Positions 7,009 through 14,693 of a stretch of 51,149 nucleotides of DNA are shown here, piece after piece (the stretch's first letter is position 1; each line of letters begins with the position of its first letter). The position numbers and the translations under genes were made by a program. This stretch comes from Candidatus Frackibacter sp. WG13 (GTDB lineage Bacteria > Bacillota > Halanaerobiia > Halobacteroidales > Acetohalobiaceae), in contig NZ_FOTT01000022.1 of the NCBI RefSeq assembly GCF_900114655.1, positions 1-51,149 of the forward strand. The letters are read 5' to 3'. Below the pieces are notes generated by a model. It was not told the DNA's origin. It searched no databases and worked only from the letters and a program-made list of their open reading frames with translations.

Positions 7009-8727
7009 GTGGTAGTTAATATAACAATTAATGATCAAGAGTTTGAAGTTGAAGAGGGAAAGACGATATTAGCAGTAGCTCAAGATTTAGGGATTAAGAT
7101 TCCAAAGCTTTGTTATCTTAAGGATAAAAATGAGATTGGCGCTTGTCGTGTCTGTATTGTAGAAGTGGCAGGTAACGGTTATCAGCCGGCTTGTACTTTT
7201 CCTGTAACTGATGGCTTAGAGGTTAAGACTAATACCCCACGACTTAGAGAATTAAGAAGGTTAAATATGGAGCTCATTTTGGCTAATCATCCTCAGGATT
7301 GTTTACATTGTGAACGGAGTACGAATTGTGAATTGCAGAGTTTAGCTAAGGAATTAGGGGTGGAAGAGGTAAGATTTAGTGGAGAGACTATCGATTATGA
7401 ACTGGATGATCTGACACCTTCTATTGTACGTGACCCTAATAAATGTATCCAATGTCGGCGTTGTGTAAGTGTCTGTGATAAGGTGCAGGGAGTAAAGGCT
7501 CTTTTCCCTAATCATCGTGGGTTTGATACTTTAATTTCACCGGCTTTTAATAAGTCTTTGGATGAAGTGGCCTGTGCACTCTGTGGACAATGCATTCATG
7601 CTTGTCCGGTGGCAGCAATTAAGGAGAAGGATAGTACTGAAGAGGTCTGGGAAATATTGAATGATGAAGATAAACAGGTCGTAGTTCAAGTAGCACCAGC
7701 AGTAAGAGTCTCCTTAGGTGAAGAGTTTGGATTGGAACCGGGGACTTTGGTAGCAGATAAGTTAGTAACAGCCTGTCGTCGATTAGGCTTTGACCAAGTC
7801 TTTGATACCGTCTTTGGAGCTGATTTGACTATTATGGAAGAGGGTAATGAATTATTAGCTCGTTTAGAAGGTGAAGGTCCTTTGCCGATGTTGACTTCCT
7901 GTAGTTCAGGATGGATTAAATATATCGAACATTTCCATAGTGACTTTTTACCTAATCTATCAAGTTGCAAATCACCACAGCAGATGTTCGGGGCTATGGC
8001 TAAGAGTTACTATGCTGAAACGGAGAATATTAATCGAGAAGATATTGTTGTTGTATCGATTATGCCTTGTACAGCTAAGAAGTTTGAGGCAGCTAGAACA
8101 GAGATGGAGGTAGACGGAGTTAGAGATGTAGACCATGTAATTACTACTCGAGAATTTGCTAAGATGATAAAGATGGCAGGTATTGATTTTGTGAACTTGC
8201 CTGGTGAGGAATTCGATGCACCGCTAGGGATTACCACTGGAGCTGGAGATATATTTGGAGTAACCGGTGGGGTGATGGAAGCAGCTTTAAGAACTGTTTA
8301 TGAAGAAGTAACCGGAGATGAATTAGCTAAATTAAAGCTTACAGATGTTCGTGGCTTTGATGGAGTTAGAGAAGCAAGTATAGAACTTAACGGACAGGAA
8401 ATAAAAGTAGCGATTATTAACGGATTAAATAACGCTAATGAAGTATTAGAAGCAGTTAAGAATGGTAAGAAAGAGTATCATTTCATTGAAGTAATGGGTT
8501 GCCCTGGTGGGTGTGTTGGCGGTGGTGGTCAGCCAATTCCAACAAATGATGAGATTATAGCCAAACGAGGTGCTGGATTGTATAGTATTGATGATAAGAA
8601 GAAGATTAGAAAGTCTCACCAAAATCCAGTAATCAATAAAATATATAACGATTATCTAAAAGAACCAGGTAGCAAAAAAGCACATCATTTATTACACACA
8701 ACTTATAAAGCAAGAGATAGATATTAA
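7009..8727 (+). CDS. hndD: [FeFe]-hydrogenase catalytic subunit HndD
   Basis: This 572-residue protein has the M3 layout: an N-terminal [2Fe-2S] ferredoxin domain (CRVCIVEV), a His-Cys [4Fe-4S] site (HPQDCLHCERSTNC, near 93), two ferredoxin [4Fe-4S] clusters (CIQCRRCVSVC near 146 and CALCGQCIHACP near 187), then the H-cluster domain. The three signatures are L1 LTSCSSGW (near 295), L2 IMPCTAKKFE (near 350) and L3 EVMGCPGGCVGGGGQP (near 489). L1 differs from the usual TSCCPGW in having one cysteine instead of two. A small C-terminal domain with HHLLH closes it. I use GTG 7009, which is 8 bases after AAAGGAG, because earlier starts overlap the ribosome site. Confidence 0.93.
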   Translation: MVVNITINDQEFEVEEGKTILAVAQDLGIKIPKLCYLKDKNEIGACRVCIVEVAGNGYQPACTFPVTDGLEVKTNTPRLRELRRLNMELILANHPQDCLHCERSTNCELQSLAKELGVEEVRFSGETIDYELDDLTPSIVRDPNKCIQCRRCVSVCDKVQGVKALFPNHRGFDTLISPAFNKSLDEVACALCGQCIHACPVAAIKEKDSTEEVWEILNDEDKQVVVQVAPAVRVSLGEEFGLEPGTLVADKLVTACRRLGFDQVFDTVFGADLTIMEEGNELLARLEGEGPLPMLTSCSSGWIKYIEHFHSDFLPNLSSCKSPQQMFGAMAKSYYAETENINREDIVVVSIMPCTAKKFEAARTEMEVDGVRDVDHVITTREFAKMIKMAGIDFVNLPGEEFDAPLGITTGAGDIFGVTGGVMEAALRTVYEEVTGDELAKLKLTDVRGFDGVREASIELNGQEIKVAIINGLNNANEVLEAVKNGKKEYHFIEVMGCPGGCVGGGGQPIPTNDEIIAKRGAGLYSIDDKKKIRKSHQNPVINKIYNDYLKEPGSKKAHHLLHTTYKARDRY

Positions 8728-8755
8728 AGGAAATCTAGCAAAGGAGGTAATGATG

Positions 8756-9262
8756 ATGACAACAGTTAAAGATAGATGTCCAGGATGCGATGGTAACGAA
8801 CAGGATGAAAGATATGATGAATTAGATAAAGTAATAGCTGAATATAAGGGTAAGCCAGGCGCTTTGATTCCAGTCTTACATGCAGCTCAAAAGATATTTA
8901 AGTATTTACCAGAGGAGGTACAGGATTATGTAGCGCGAGGGTTAGAAATGTCTCCAAGTGAAGTATATGGAGTAACTACCTTTTATTCTTTCTTCTCGAC
9001 TACTCCCCAAGGAGAGTATAAGATCGGTGTCTGTATGGGAACTGCTTGTTATGTAAAAGGTGCAGGCAAATTAATCGAAGAGATCGAAAAAGAATTAGGT
9101 ATTTCAGTTGGTGAAACGACACCAGATGAAAAGTTTACACTAGTGCAAACCCGTTGTATTGGAGCATGTGGATTAGCACCGGTTTTAACGGTTAATGATG
9201 ATGTCCATGGTCGTCTCACCCCCGATGAGATTCCAGGAATTTTAGCTAAATATCGTGATTAA
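8756..9262 (+). CDS. hndA: NuoE-like [2Fe-2S] hydrogenase subunit HndA
   Basis: This protein of about 168 residues belongs to the NuoE/HndA family. A four-helix region (IAEYKGKPGALIPVLHAAQKIF) is followed by a thioredoxin-fold [2Fe-2S] domain with CMGTAC and CIGACG, giving the C-x4-C and C-x3-C cysteine pairs of the family. An extra CPGC pair sits at the N-terminus. It transfers electrons between the flavin subunit HndC and the other clusters. Three ATGs in a row (8750, 8753, 8756) follow AAGGAGG at 8741-8747; the third has the best spacing. Placing hndA last (B-C-D-A) differs from the A-B-C-D order I recall for Desulfovibrio. A terminator follows. Confidence 0.92.
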   Translation: MTTVKDRCPGCDGNEQDERYDELDKVIAEYKGKPGALIPVLHAAQKIFKYLPEEVQDYVARGLEMSPSEVYGVTTFYSFFSTTPQGEYKIGVCMGTACYVKGAGKLIEEIEKELGISVGETTPDEKFTLVQTRCIGACGLAPVLTVNDDVHGRLTPDEIPGILAKYRD

Positions 9263-9269
9263 AAAGAAG

Positions 9270-9296
9270 CACCTACGGATAACGTAGGTGTTTTTT
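9270..9296 (+). terminator. Rho-independent terminator of the hydrogenase operon
   Basis: CACCTACG (9270-9277) pairs perfectly with CGTAGGTG (9283-9290) around a GATAA loop and is followed by six T residues. Confidence 0.93.
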
Positions 9297-9342
9297 CGTC
9301 GTATAGGGAATTATACTTAATTTCAAATTGCGGATAACTTCT

Positions 9343-9389
9343 AGTCAATATACCTATATTGACTTTGTTCTTATATAGGTATACTGACT
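9343..9389 (+). repeat. Palindromic repeat cluster upstream of the adenylate cyclase
   Basis: AGTCAATATA (9343-9352) and TATATTGACT (9355-9364) form a perfect 10-bp inverted repeat with a CC spacer. A third arm, TATAGGTATACTGACT (9374-9389), is the reverse complement of AGTCAATATACCTATA with one mismatch. It lies about 115 bp before the cyclase start. It could be an operator cluster or an RNA hairpin; no T tract follows, so it is not a terminator. Confidence 0.6.
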
Positions 9390-9503
9390 TCCTTCTAAGT
9401 ATGCATCTCAATTATTATTTATTAATTTTGTAGCAGGAAGATTGATGATTAGAATAGAATTAATTTGAATAAGAGCGAAAAATCAAATTATAAAGGGGCA
9501 AAG

Positions 9504-11270
9504 ATGATGAGGCAGATGAGTAAAAAAAGGTTATGGTTAGTAATTAGTGTTTCTATTAGTTTGCTTATCATCATTACTTTTTATTTAGGTTTTTTTAATA
9601 ATTTAGAATTAATGACTATCGACTATAGATTTATAGGAAAGTATTTATTAAGTGGTTCGAATTTTAATACAGATGTAGTCTTAGTAACTGTTGACCAAGC
9701 ATCTTTGCAGCAGTTAGGAGACTGGCCGTGGTCAAGAGAGAAGCATGCTAAAGTAATAAATAATTTAACAGCAGCTGGTGCCGAAGTTATTGGAGTAGAT
9801 TTTATTTTTAGTAATGGGAATCCAAAAGAAGAAGCAGCGGACCAGGAATTAATAGAAGCTACTAAAGAAGCAAAAAGAATCGTTTATCCTGTTATTCTAG
9901 ATCTAAAGATTAGTCGCGGCTGGTTACCTTTCCAAAAGGACAACTTAAAGATAAAAGAGATAAAGCTGCCATTTAAAGAGTTATTTAAGCAGGCAGATAA
10001 CTTAGGATATATTAATTTAATATTAGATAAAGACGGGTTAGTTAGAAGAATACCTTTAATTACAAGAGGGAAAAATGAATATCGTTCTTTTAGTGCAGTG
10101 ATAGTTAGAGAATATTTGCAAAGTGATAAGTATTTAGATAATAATTTAAATGAAGGGGATTTAATTAATTATTTAGGACCTGCTAAGACGTTTCCCCAGT
10201 TATCTTATTATCAAATTTTAAATAATAAATTTGCAAAGCAGTTAGTTGAAGATAAGGTTGTTCTATTAGGTGCAACAGCAATAGGGTTAGGAGATAAATA
10301 TATGACACCTTATGCTAATTTTGGTCCTATGTCTGGAGTTGAGATTCATGCAAATCTAATTCAAGCACTAATAGATAAGAATCAAATTAATAAGATGAAC
10401 TCTAAAGTAACTGCTTTCATAATATTACTTACTGGAACACTAAGCACTTATATATTTATAAGATTAAAGCCTAAAATAGGGATATTAATTTTAGTAATTG
10501 AAATTGTTCTTTTAATATTCACATCATTCTATTTATTCATATATAATAATATTTTGTTGAATATAGTACCAATCTTAGTTAATATGTTATTAGTCTATTT
10601 AGCTTCATTAGGGAGCCATTATTTTCTAGCCGATCCAAAGCGATTACAGTTAAAGGAAATCTTTAATCGTTATTTGCCAGAGGAGCTAATAGTAGAGGTC
10701 TTAAATAATCCAGCGGCCATTAAATTAGGAGGACAACGAAGAGAAGTGGCGATCCTATTTGCTGATATTAGAGGCTTTACTGCTTATACAGAAAGACATG
10801 AGCCAGAGAAGGTAGTCAGACAAGTAAATCAATACTTAACAGTAATGGCTGAAAGCATTTTAAAAAATGGTGGAATGTTGGATAAATATACTGGTGATGG
10901 AATTATGGCTGTCTTTGGGGCTCCATTAGAGGATGAAGAATACTTTATAAAGGCGATTAAAACAGCATTAGAGATTCAGAAGAATAGTCAAGAATTAGAG
11001 TCTGAATTTGATATAGGGATTGGAATCGGGGCCGGAGAGGTAGTGGCTGGTAATATTGGTTCTCAAAAGAGGATGGACTATACCGTTATTGGAGATCCTG
11101 TTAATTTAGCAGCTAGATTAGAAGGAATGGCTAAATCAGGAGAGATTTTAATAACAGCTGAAGATTATAATAAAGTAGAATCAGATGTAAAAGGAGTTAG
11201 CTTAGGAGAGACTAAGCTTAAAGGAAAAAAGAGAAAGGTTGAAGTCTATAATTTAATAGATTTAAAATAG
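9504..11270 (+). CDS. CHASE2-domain class III adenylate cyclase
   Basis: This is a membrane protein of about 588 residues. A first transmembrane segment (residues 12-35) leads into a CHASE2 extracytoplasmic sensor domain (DVVLVTVDQASLQQLG, WPWSREKHAKVI, GVDFIF), then three more membrane segments (about 300-375), then the class III cyclase domain (about 415-580). The cyclase shows both metal aspartates (FADIRGF and GDGIMA), the lysine of DKYTGD that favours ATP over GTP, and DYTVIGDPVNLAARLEG with the transition-state asparagine and arginine. It should make cAMP. The frame opens at TTG 9465, but AAAGGGG (9492-9498) fits ATG 9504 or 9507. The FecR-domain and Crp-like genes follow directly, suggesting one signalling unit. 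Confidence 0.9.
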   Translation: MMRQMSKKRLWLVISVSISLLIIITFYLGFFNNLELMTIDYRFIGKYLLSGSNFNTDVVLVTVDQASLQQLGDWPWSREKHAKVINNLTAAGAEVIGVDFIFSNGNPKEEAADQELIEATKEAKRIVYPVILDLKISRGWLPFQKDNLKIKEIKLPFKELFKQADNLGYINLILDKDGLVRRIPLITRGKNEYRSFSAVIVREYLQSDKYLDNNLNEGDLINYLGPAKTFPQLSYYQILNNKFAKQLVEDKVVLLGATAIGLGDKYMTPYANFGPMSGVEIHANLIQALIDKNQINKMNSKVTAFIILLTGTLSTYIFIRLKPKIGILILVIEIVLLIFTSFYLFIYNNILLNIVPILVNMLLVYLASLGSHYFLADPKRLQLKEIFNRYLPEELIVEVLNNPAAIKLGGQRREVAILFADIRGFTAYTERHEPEKVVRQVNQYLTVMAESILKNGGMLDKYTGDGIMAVFGAPLEDEEYFIKAIKTALEIQKNSQELESEFDIGIGIGAGEVVAGNIGSQKRMDYTVIGDPVNLAARLEGMAKSGEILITAEDYNKVESDVKGVSLGETKLKGKKRKVEVYNLIDLK

Positions 11271-11295
11271 GTAATTCTTAATGGAGGGAATAATA

Positions 11296-12348
11296 GTGAA
11301 AAAGATTATAATGTTGTTCTTTATATTAACCTTATTAGGAGGTCAAGTAATTAGTTATGCCCAAAACGAAGTGCAACATACTGAGTTTGAGGCTAAAGTG
11401 ATTGAGGTAAAGAAAGATGTTAAATATCGTAAAGCTAGAGATTGGTGGAAGTTTTGGCAATGGGAAGATTTAAGTTCTGAAGTTAAATTAAAAGCTGGAG
11501 CTTTATTGAAGGTAGGAAAAGATAGTCAATTAGAATTGGAATTTATAAATGGTACTAGAGTTTTAGTAAAAGCTAATAGTAATTTAGAGATAGCTAATGG
11601 TAAGGCAGGCAAGAATAAATCACCTTATTTTAGAAGTCAATCTCTAAAACTGACTTTAGGTGAAGTTTGGGTAAAGACGATCGAATCATTATCTGGAATT
11701 ACTAGATTTGAGGTTAGGACTCCTAATGCAGTTGCTGGAGTGAAAGGTACGCTGTTTAATGTTAAAGTTAATTCTAAACAAGAAACAGAGGTAAGAGTAG
11801 ATGAAGGAAGAGTCTTAGTTACTAATAATAATGATGGAAGAATAGTTGATAAACTACAAAGGCTAAAGGTAAATAGAGAAGGTGAATTTGAGGAAATAAA
11901 GAAAGGTCAAGAGGTGTCTAAAGATTGGAAGAGTGTTAAACCTTGGATGAAAGAGTTAGAGGATTGGGTTGAAAAGAAGAAGCGTGAAATTGAAGAAAAG
12001 AAAGAAGATTGGAAGGAAGAAAGAGAAGAAAGAGAAGAAAGAGAAGAAAGAGAAGAAAGGGAAGAGCAAAGCGAAGAAGAAGGGCATAAAGATAATGACC
12101 AATATGAAGAACGAGATGAAGAATTAGATGAGGATGATAGAAATCATGATAAGAATGATAATGAAAGTAACAATGATCATAGACGGGATGATAATATGAG
12201 CGATGATGATCATGATAAAGATGATCGTGATAATCATGATAGAGATGACCATGACAGGGCTAAGCACGATAGAGGAGATAATGTAAGTGATGATAATCAT
12301 GATAGAGAGGGTCGTGACAGTGATAATCATGACAAAGATGATGATTAA
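11296..12348 (+). CDS. Secreted FecR-domain protein with acidic, histidine-rich tail
   Basis: This 350-residue protein has a signal peptide (residues 1-23, KKIIMLFFILTLLGG then SYAQ), then a FecR-like domain (about 30-190) with LKAGALLKVGKDSQLEL, LTLGEVWVKT and FEVRTPNAVAGVKGTLFNV. A long charged helix (KKKREIEEKKEDWKEE) leads into tandem REE units encoded by repeats of AGAGAAGAA at about 12021-12060. About 85 residues at the end are mostly Asp, His, Asn and Arg (HDRDDHDR-like units, about eight His), which could bind divalent cations. The frame opens at ATG 11281, but the ribosome site GGAGGG at 11283 indicates GTG 11296. It sits between the cyclase and the Crp-like gene; its role in that system is unknown. 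Confidence 0.8.
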   Translation: MKKIIMLFFILTLLGGQVISYAQNEVQHTEFEAKVIEVKKDVKYRKARDWWKFWQWEDLSSEVKLKAGALLKVGKDSQLELEFINGTRVLVKANSNLEIANGKAGKNKSPYFRSQSLKLTLGEVWVKTIESLSGITRFEVRTPNAVAGVKGTLFNVKVNSKQETEVRVDEGRVLVTNNNDGRIVDKLQRLKVNREGEFEEIKKGQEVSKDWKSVKPWMKELEDWVEKKKREIEEKKEDWKEEREEREEREEREEREEQSEEEGHKDNDQYEERDEELDEDDRNHDKNDNESNNDHRRDDNMSDDDHDKDDRDNHDRDDHDRAKHDRGDNVSDDNHDREGRDSDNHDKDDD

Positions 12349-12372
12349 GAGTCTAAAGAAGGGGGGATGTAA

Positions 12373-13026
12373 ATGACAACATTAGATTTTTTATCAGAAA
12401 CATCTCTTTTTTCTAACCTTTCGCAAGAACAATTGAAGAAGATTGAGATGATAACTTCAACTAAAGAAGTCCCTGCTGATAAAATGTTATTTTTTGAGAA
12501 TGAACCAGGGGATGTTGTATATTTAATAGTTAGTGGTAGAGTAAAGATTAGTAAGATATCAGCTAGTGGACGAGAAAAGACATTAGCTATTTTAGAAGAC
12601 GGTGATATTTTTGGTGAAATCTCTTTATTAGATGGAGGGCTTCGGTCTGCTACTGCCCAGGTATTAAAGAATACGAAATTATTAATTATTCATCGTCAAG
12701 ATTTTTTAAAAGTAATACATAAATATCCGGAGATAGGTAGTAAAATTATAGCAGTATTAAGCCAAAGATTAAGAGATACTAATCGTCAGTTAAGTAATGC
12801 TCATTTTAAGACAGTAACTGAAAGAACTAAAGATTTATTACTTAAGTTAGTTGATGAAGAAGGTAAAGAGGTAACAGAAGGAATTATGATTGAGAAAAGC
12901 CTGACTCATGAAGAGTTAGCTGGTTTAATAGGAACTTCACGGGAAAGTATGACGCGGACTTTAAATAAACTTCAGAAGCAAGGGTGGCTTCGAACTACTA
13001 ATAAAGGAATAATAATATTCGATTAA
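12373..13026 (+). CDS. Crp/Fnr-family regulator, probably cAMP-responsive
   Basis: This 217-residue protein has a cyclic-nucleotide-binding beta barrel (about 10-125), a long dimer helix, and a winged helix-turn-helix (about 165-217). The phosphate-binding cassette reads DIFGEISLLDGGLRSATA, retaining the glycine-glutamate and arginine-serine used for cAMP. The recognition helix, GTSRESMTRTLNKLQ, has the RExxxR pattern that E. coli Crp uses to read TGTGA. It contains no cysteine, so it is not an iron-sulfur Fnr sensor. A GGGGGG ribosome site precedes ATG 12373. Its position after an adenylate cyclase, and Crp-type palindromes at 4456 and 13154, make a cAMP-Crp circuit plausible. That circuit is inference. 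Confidence 0.88.
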   Translation: MTTLDFLSETSLFSNLSQEQLKKIEMITSTKEVPADKMLFFENEPGDVVYLIVSGRVKISKISASGREKTLAILEDGDIFGEISLLDGGLRSATAQVLKNTKLLIIHRQDFLKVIHKYPEIGSKIIAVLSQRLRDTNRQLSNAHFKTVTERTKDLLLKLVDEEGKEVTEGIMIEKSLTHEELAGLIGTSRESMTRTLNKLQKQGWLRTTNKGIIIFD

Positions 13027-13153
13027 ATGTCGAGTATAATCTAAAATAAATATTTTTTCGTAAAATTAGTTTAAATTTTCCAGATTATGTGGTATAATTA
13101 GTTTAATGATAATTGTCATATTTTGAAGCAGTGGGTTTGTTTTATTCCTTTTT

Positions 13154-13169
13154 CGTGATAAAAATCACA
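13154..13169 (+). promoter_or_regulatory. Crp-type palindrome upstream of the histidine kinase
   Basis: CGTGA-TAAAAA-TCACA matches TGTGA-N6-TCACA except at the first base; its core GTGAT-AAAA-ATCAC is a perfect inverted repeat. A TATAAT at 13093-13098 is a likely -10 upstream, so the site lies about 50 bp downstream of the probable transcription start and 29 bp before the kinase ATG. It follows directly after the crp-like gene. Confidence 0.6.
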
Positions 13170-13197
13170 ATGACAGATTAAGGTAGATGATAATAGT

Positions 13198-14340
13198 ATG
13201 GATGAGAAATTAGGTGTTAACTCTTTAGACCAAGTAGTGGATAAGATGGTTACAGCTATTGATGATAGCCAAGGTGAAGTCTTTGAGATTGCGGAAGCAG
13301 CGAGACAGGAACACGAAGCAGCAGAAAAGGATTTAAAAGACATTAAAGAAGAGACTGTTAATATTATTCAGAAAGTAGATGACTTAAGAGAAGCTAATCG
13401 AAAAGCTAGGATGAATTTAATGAAGGTTAGCCAAGATTTAGACGATTATAGTGAAACTGATATTAAAGAAGCTTATGAGAAGGCCAAGGATATTCAAGTT
13501 GAGTTATCTTTATTTGAAGAGAAAGAGAAACGAATGCGGCAAAAGAGAGATGAACTAGAAAGAAGATTGAAAGGAATTGAAGAGACTGTAGAGAGAGCTG
13601 AAAATTTAGTTTCTCAAATTAAGATTATGAAAGATTTTTTAGCTAATGACTTACAGGAGTTCTCTTCACAAATGGAAGGTCTAAAGCAGAAAGAACAGTT
13701 AGGAATTAAGATCATTAAAGCACAAGAGGAAGAAAGAAAGAGAGTTGCCCGTGAGATTCATGATGGACCAGCCCAATTACTAGCCAACGTTGTTTTCAAA
13801 GTCGATTATTCACAAAAATTATTGGATAATGATGTTGGACAAGCTAAGGAAGAATTACAAGAATTAAAGAAGTTGGTTAGAAAGAGTCTTCAGGATGTGC
13901 GAAAGATAATTTTCGATTTGAGGCCAATGACCTTAGATGATTTAGGATTAATTCCAACAGTTAGAAAATATATTGAAGATTTCATGGAAAAAACAGGTTT
14001 AGATATTCAAATTAAAGTTTTGGCTGAAGAAGTAGATTTAAAGTCTTCACATGAAGTAGTTATCTATCGAATAATACAAGAAGCGCTCAATAATATTAAC
14101 CAGCATGCTCAGGCTAAGCGAGTTGATATTAAGTTAGAATTAAAACATAATTTAGCTAATGTAGTTATAAAAGATGATGGTTGTGGCTTTAATGTGGATG
14201 AAGTTTTGGAGAACCAAGTAGGCAAGAGTTCGTTTGGCTTGTTAAGTATGAAAGAGAGAGTCGAATTGGTACAAGGAAGTATTAAATTTGAGTCGCAAAG
14301 AGGTAAAGGGACGAAAATAACCCTTAAAATTCCTGTTTAA
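13198..14340 (+). CDS. degS: DegS-like cytoplasmic sensor histidine kinase
   Basis: This 380-residue soluble kinase has no membrane segment. Residues 1-165 are a long coiled coil typical of the DegS sensor region. The dimerization and phosphoacceptor motif of the HisKA_3 class reads EEERKRVAREIHDGPAQLLAN with the histidine near 186. The ATPase domain follows with IQEALNNINQHAQA (N box), IKDDGCGF (G1) and GLLSMKERVELVQG. Length and layout match Bacillus DegS. The ATG is preceded only by a weak ribosome site. No degU-like response regulator follows; the next genes encode the Tad pilus. A Crp-type palindrome lies upstream, suggesting control by the adjacent regulator. Confidence 0.87.
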   Translation: MDEKLGVNSLDQVVDKMVTAIDDSQGEVFEIAEAARQEHEAAEKDLKDIKEETVNIIQKVDDLREANRKARMNLMKVSQDLDDYSETDIKEAYEKAKDIQVELSLFEEKEKRMRQKRDELERRLKGIEETVERAENLVSQIKIMKDFLANDLQEFSSQMEGLKQKEQLGIKIIKAQEEERKRVAREIHDGPAQLLANVVFKVDYSQKLLDNDVGQAKEELQELKKLVRKSLQDVRKIIFDLRPMTLDDLGLIPTVRKYIEDFMEKTGLDIQIKVLAEEVDLKSSHEVVIYRIIQEALNNINQHAQAKRVDIKLELKHNLANVVIKDDGCGFNVDEVLENQVGKSSFGLLSMKERVELVQGSIKFESQRGKGTKITLKIPV

Positions 14341-14388
14341 CCTGTTGCTTTAACATTGTAAAATAATTGCATGTGAAAACAGGAATTT
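14327..14388 (+). repeat. 12-bp perfect inverted repeat spanning the degS end and pilin promoter region
   Basis: AAATTCCTGTTT (14327-14338, in the last degS codons) is the exact reverse complement of AAACAGGAATTT (14377-14388), with a 38-nt gap. No T tract follows, so it is not a standard terminator. The right arm overlaps the likely -35 region of the pilin gene. Confidence 0.55.
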
Positions 14389-14413
14389 GTAGGTTGCTGT
14401 AGAATAATATAAT
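14386..14413 (+). promoter_or_regulatory. Probable promoter of the Flp pilin gene
   Basis: A perfect TATAAT (14408-14413) lies 16 bp after a weak -35 TTTGTA (14386-14391). It is 36 bp upstream of the pilin ATG. Confidence 0.5.
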
Positions 14414-14448
14414 ATAAGGGTGATAATATCAATAAGGGGGGTGAAACC

Positions 14449-14610
14449 ATGTTACAATTACTAACTAATTTATTAAGAGATGAAGAGGGGCAGGGCATGG
14501 TAGAATACGGATTAATTATTGCTTTAATTGCAATTGCAGTTATTGCTGCTTTAACAGCAATGCAAGGAAGTCTAAGTGATGTTTTTACACAAATCTCTAA
14601 TAGCTTATAG
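14449..14610 (+). CDS. flp: Flp-type major pilin
   Basis: This 53-residue pilin is too short for most ORF filters. It reads MLQLLTNLLRDEEGQGMVEY and then GLIIALIAIAVIAALTAMQG, followed by a short polar tail. The Flp features are clear: a short basic-acidic leader, GMVEY with the glutamate at +5 and tyrosine at +6 of the mature pilin when cleaved after the glycine, and a hydrophobic helix. The prepilin peptidase encoded next should cut between G16 and M17. AGGGGGG sits 8 bases before the ATG. It is the first gene of the Tad locus, and a hairpin between it and the rest probably keeps pilin mRNA in excess. Confidence 0.93.
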   Translation: MLQLLTNLLRDEEGQGMVEYGLIIALIAIAVIAALTAMQGSLSDVFTQISNSL

Positions 14611-14624
14611 GTATGGGCTTACAT

Positions 14625-14657
14625 AAAACCCTACTTGATCACATCAAGTAGGGTTTT
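14625..14657 (+). terminator. Strong hairpin between pilin and Tad machinery genes
   Basis: AAAACCCTACTTGAT (14625-14639) pairs perfectly with ATCAAGTAGGGTTTT (14643-14657) around a 3-nt loop. The stem itself ends in four T residues. It probably acts as a partial terminator and 3' mRNA stabiliser, allowing much pilin and less machinery. Confidence 0.85.
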
Positions 14658-14693
14658 AATGCCTAAATAAGTTAAGAAGAGGGGTAAAGTTAG

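Noticed and set aside
12124-12330. Minus-strand isoleucine-rich frame
   Set aside because: It is the mirror of the GAT-rich low-complexity tail of the FecR gene; repetitive composition alone keeps it open.
13101-13121. ATGATAATTGTCAT-like palindrome as a Fur box
   Set aside because: One imperfect match in AT-rich DNA with no iron-uptake gene nearby; the downstream Crp-type site is better supported.
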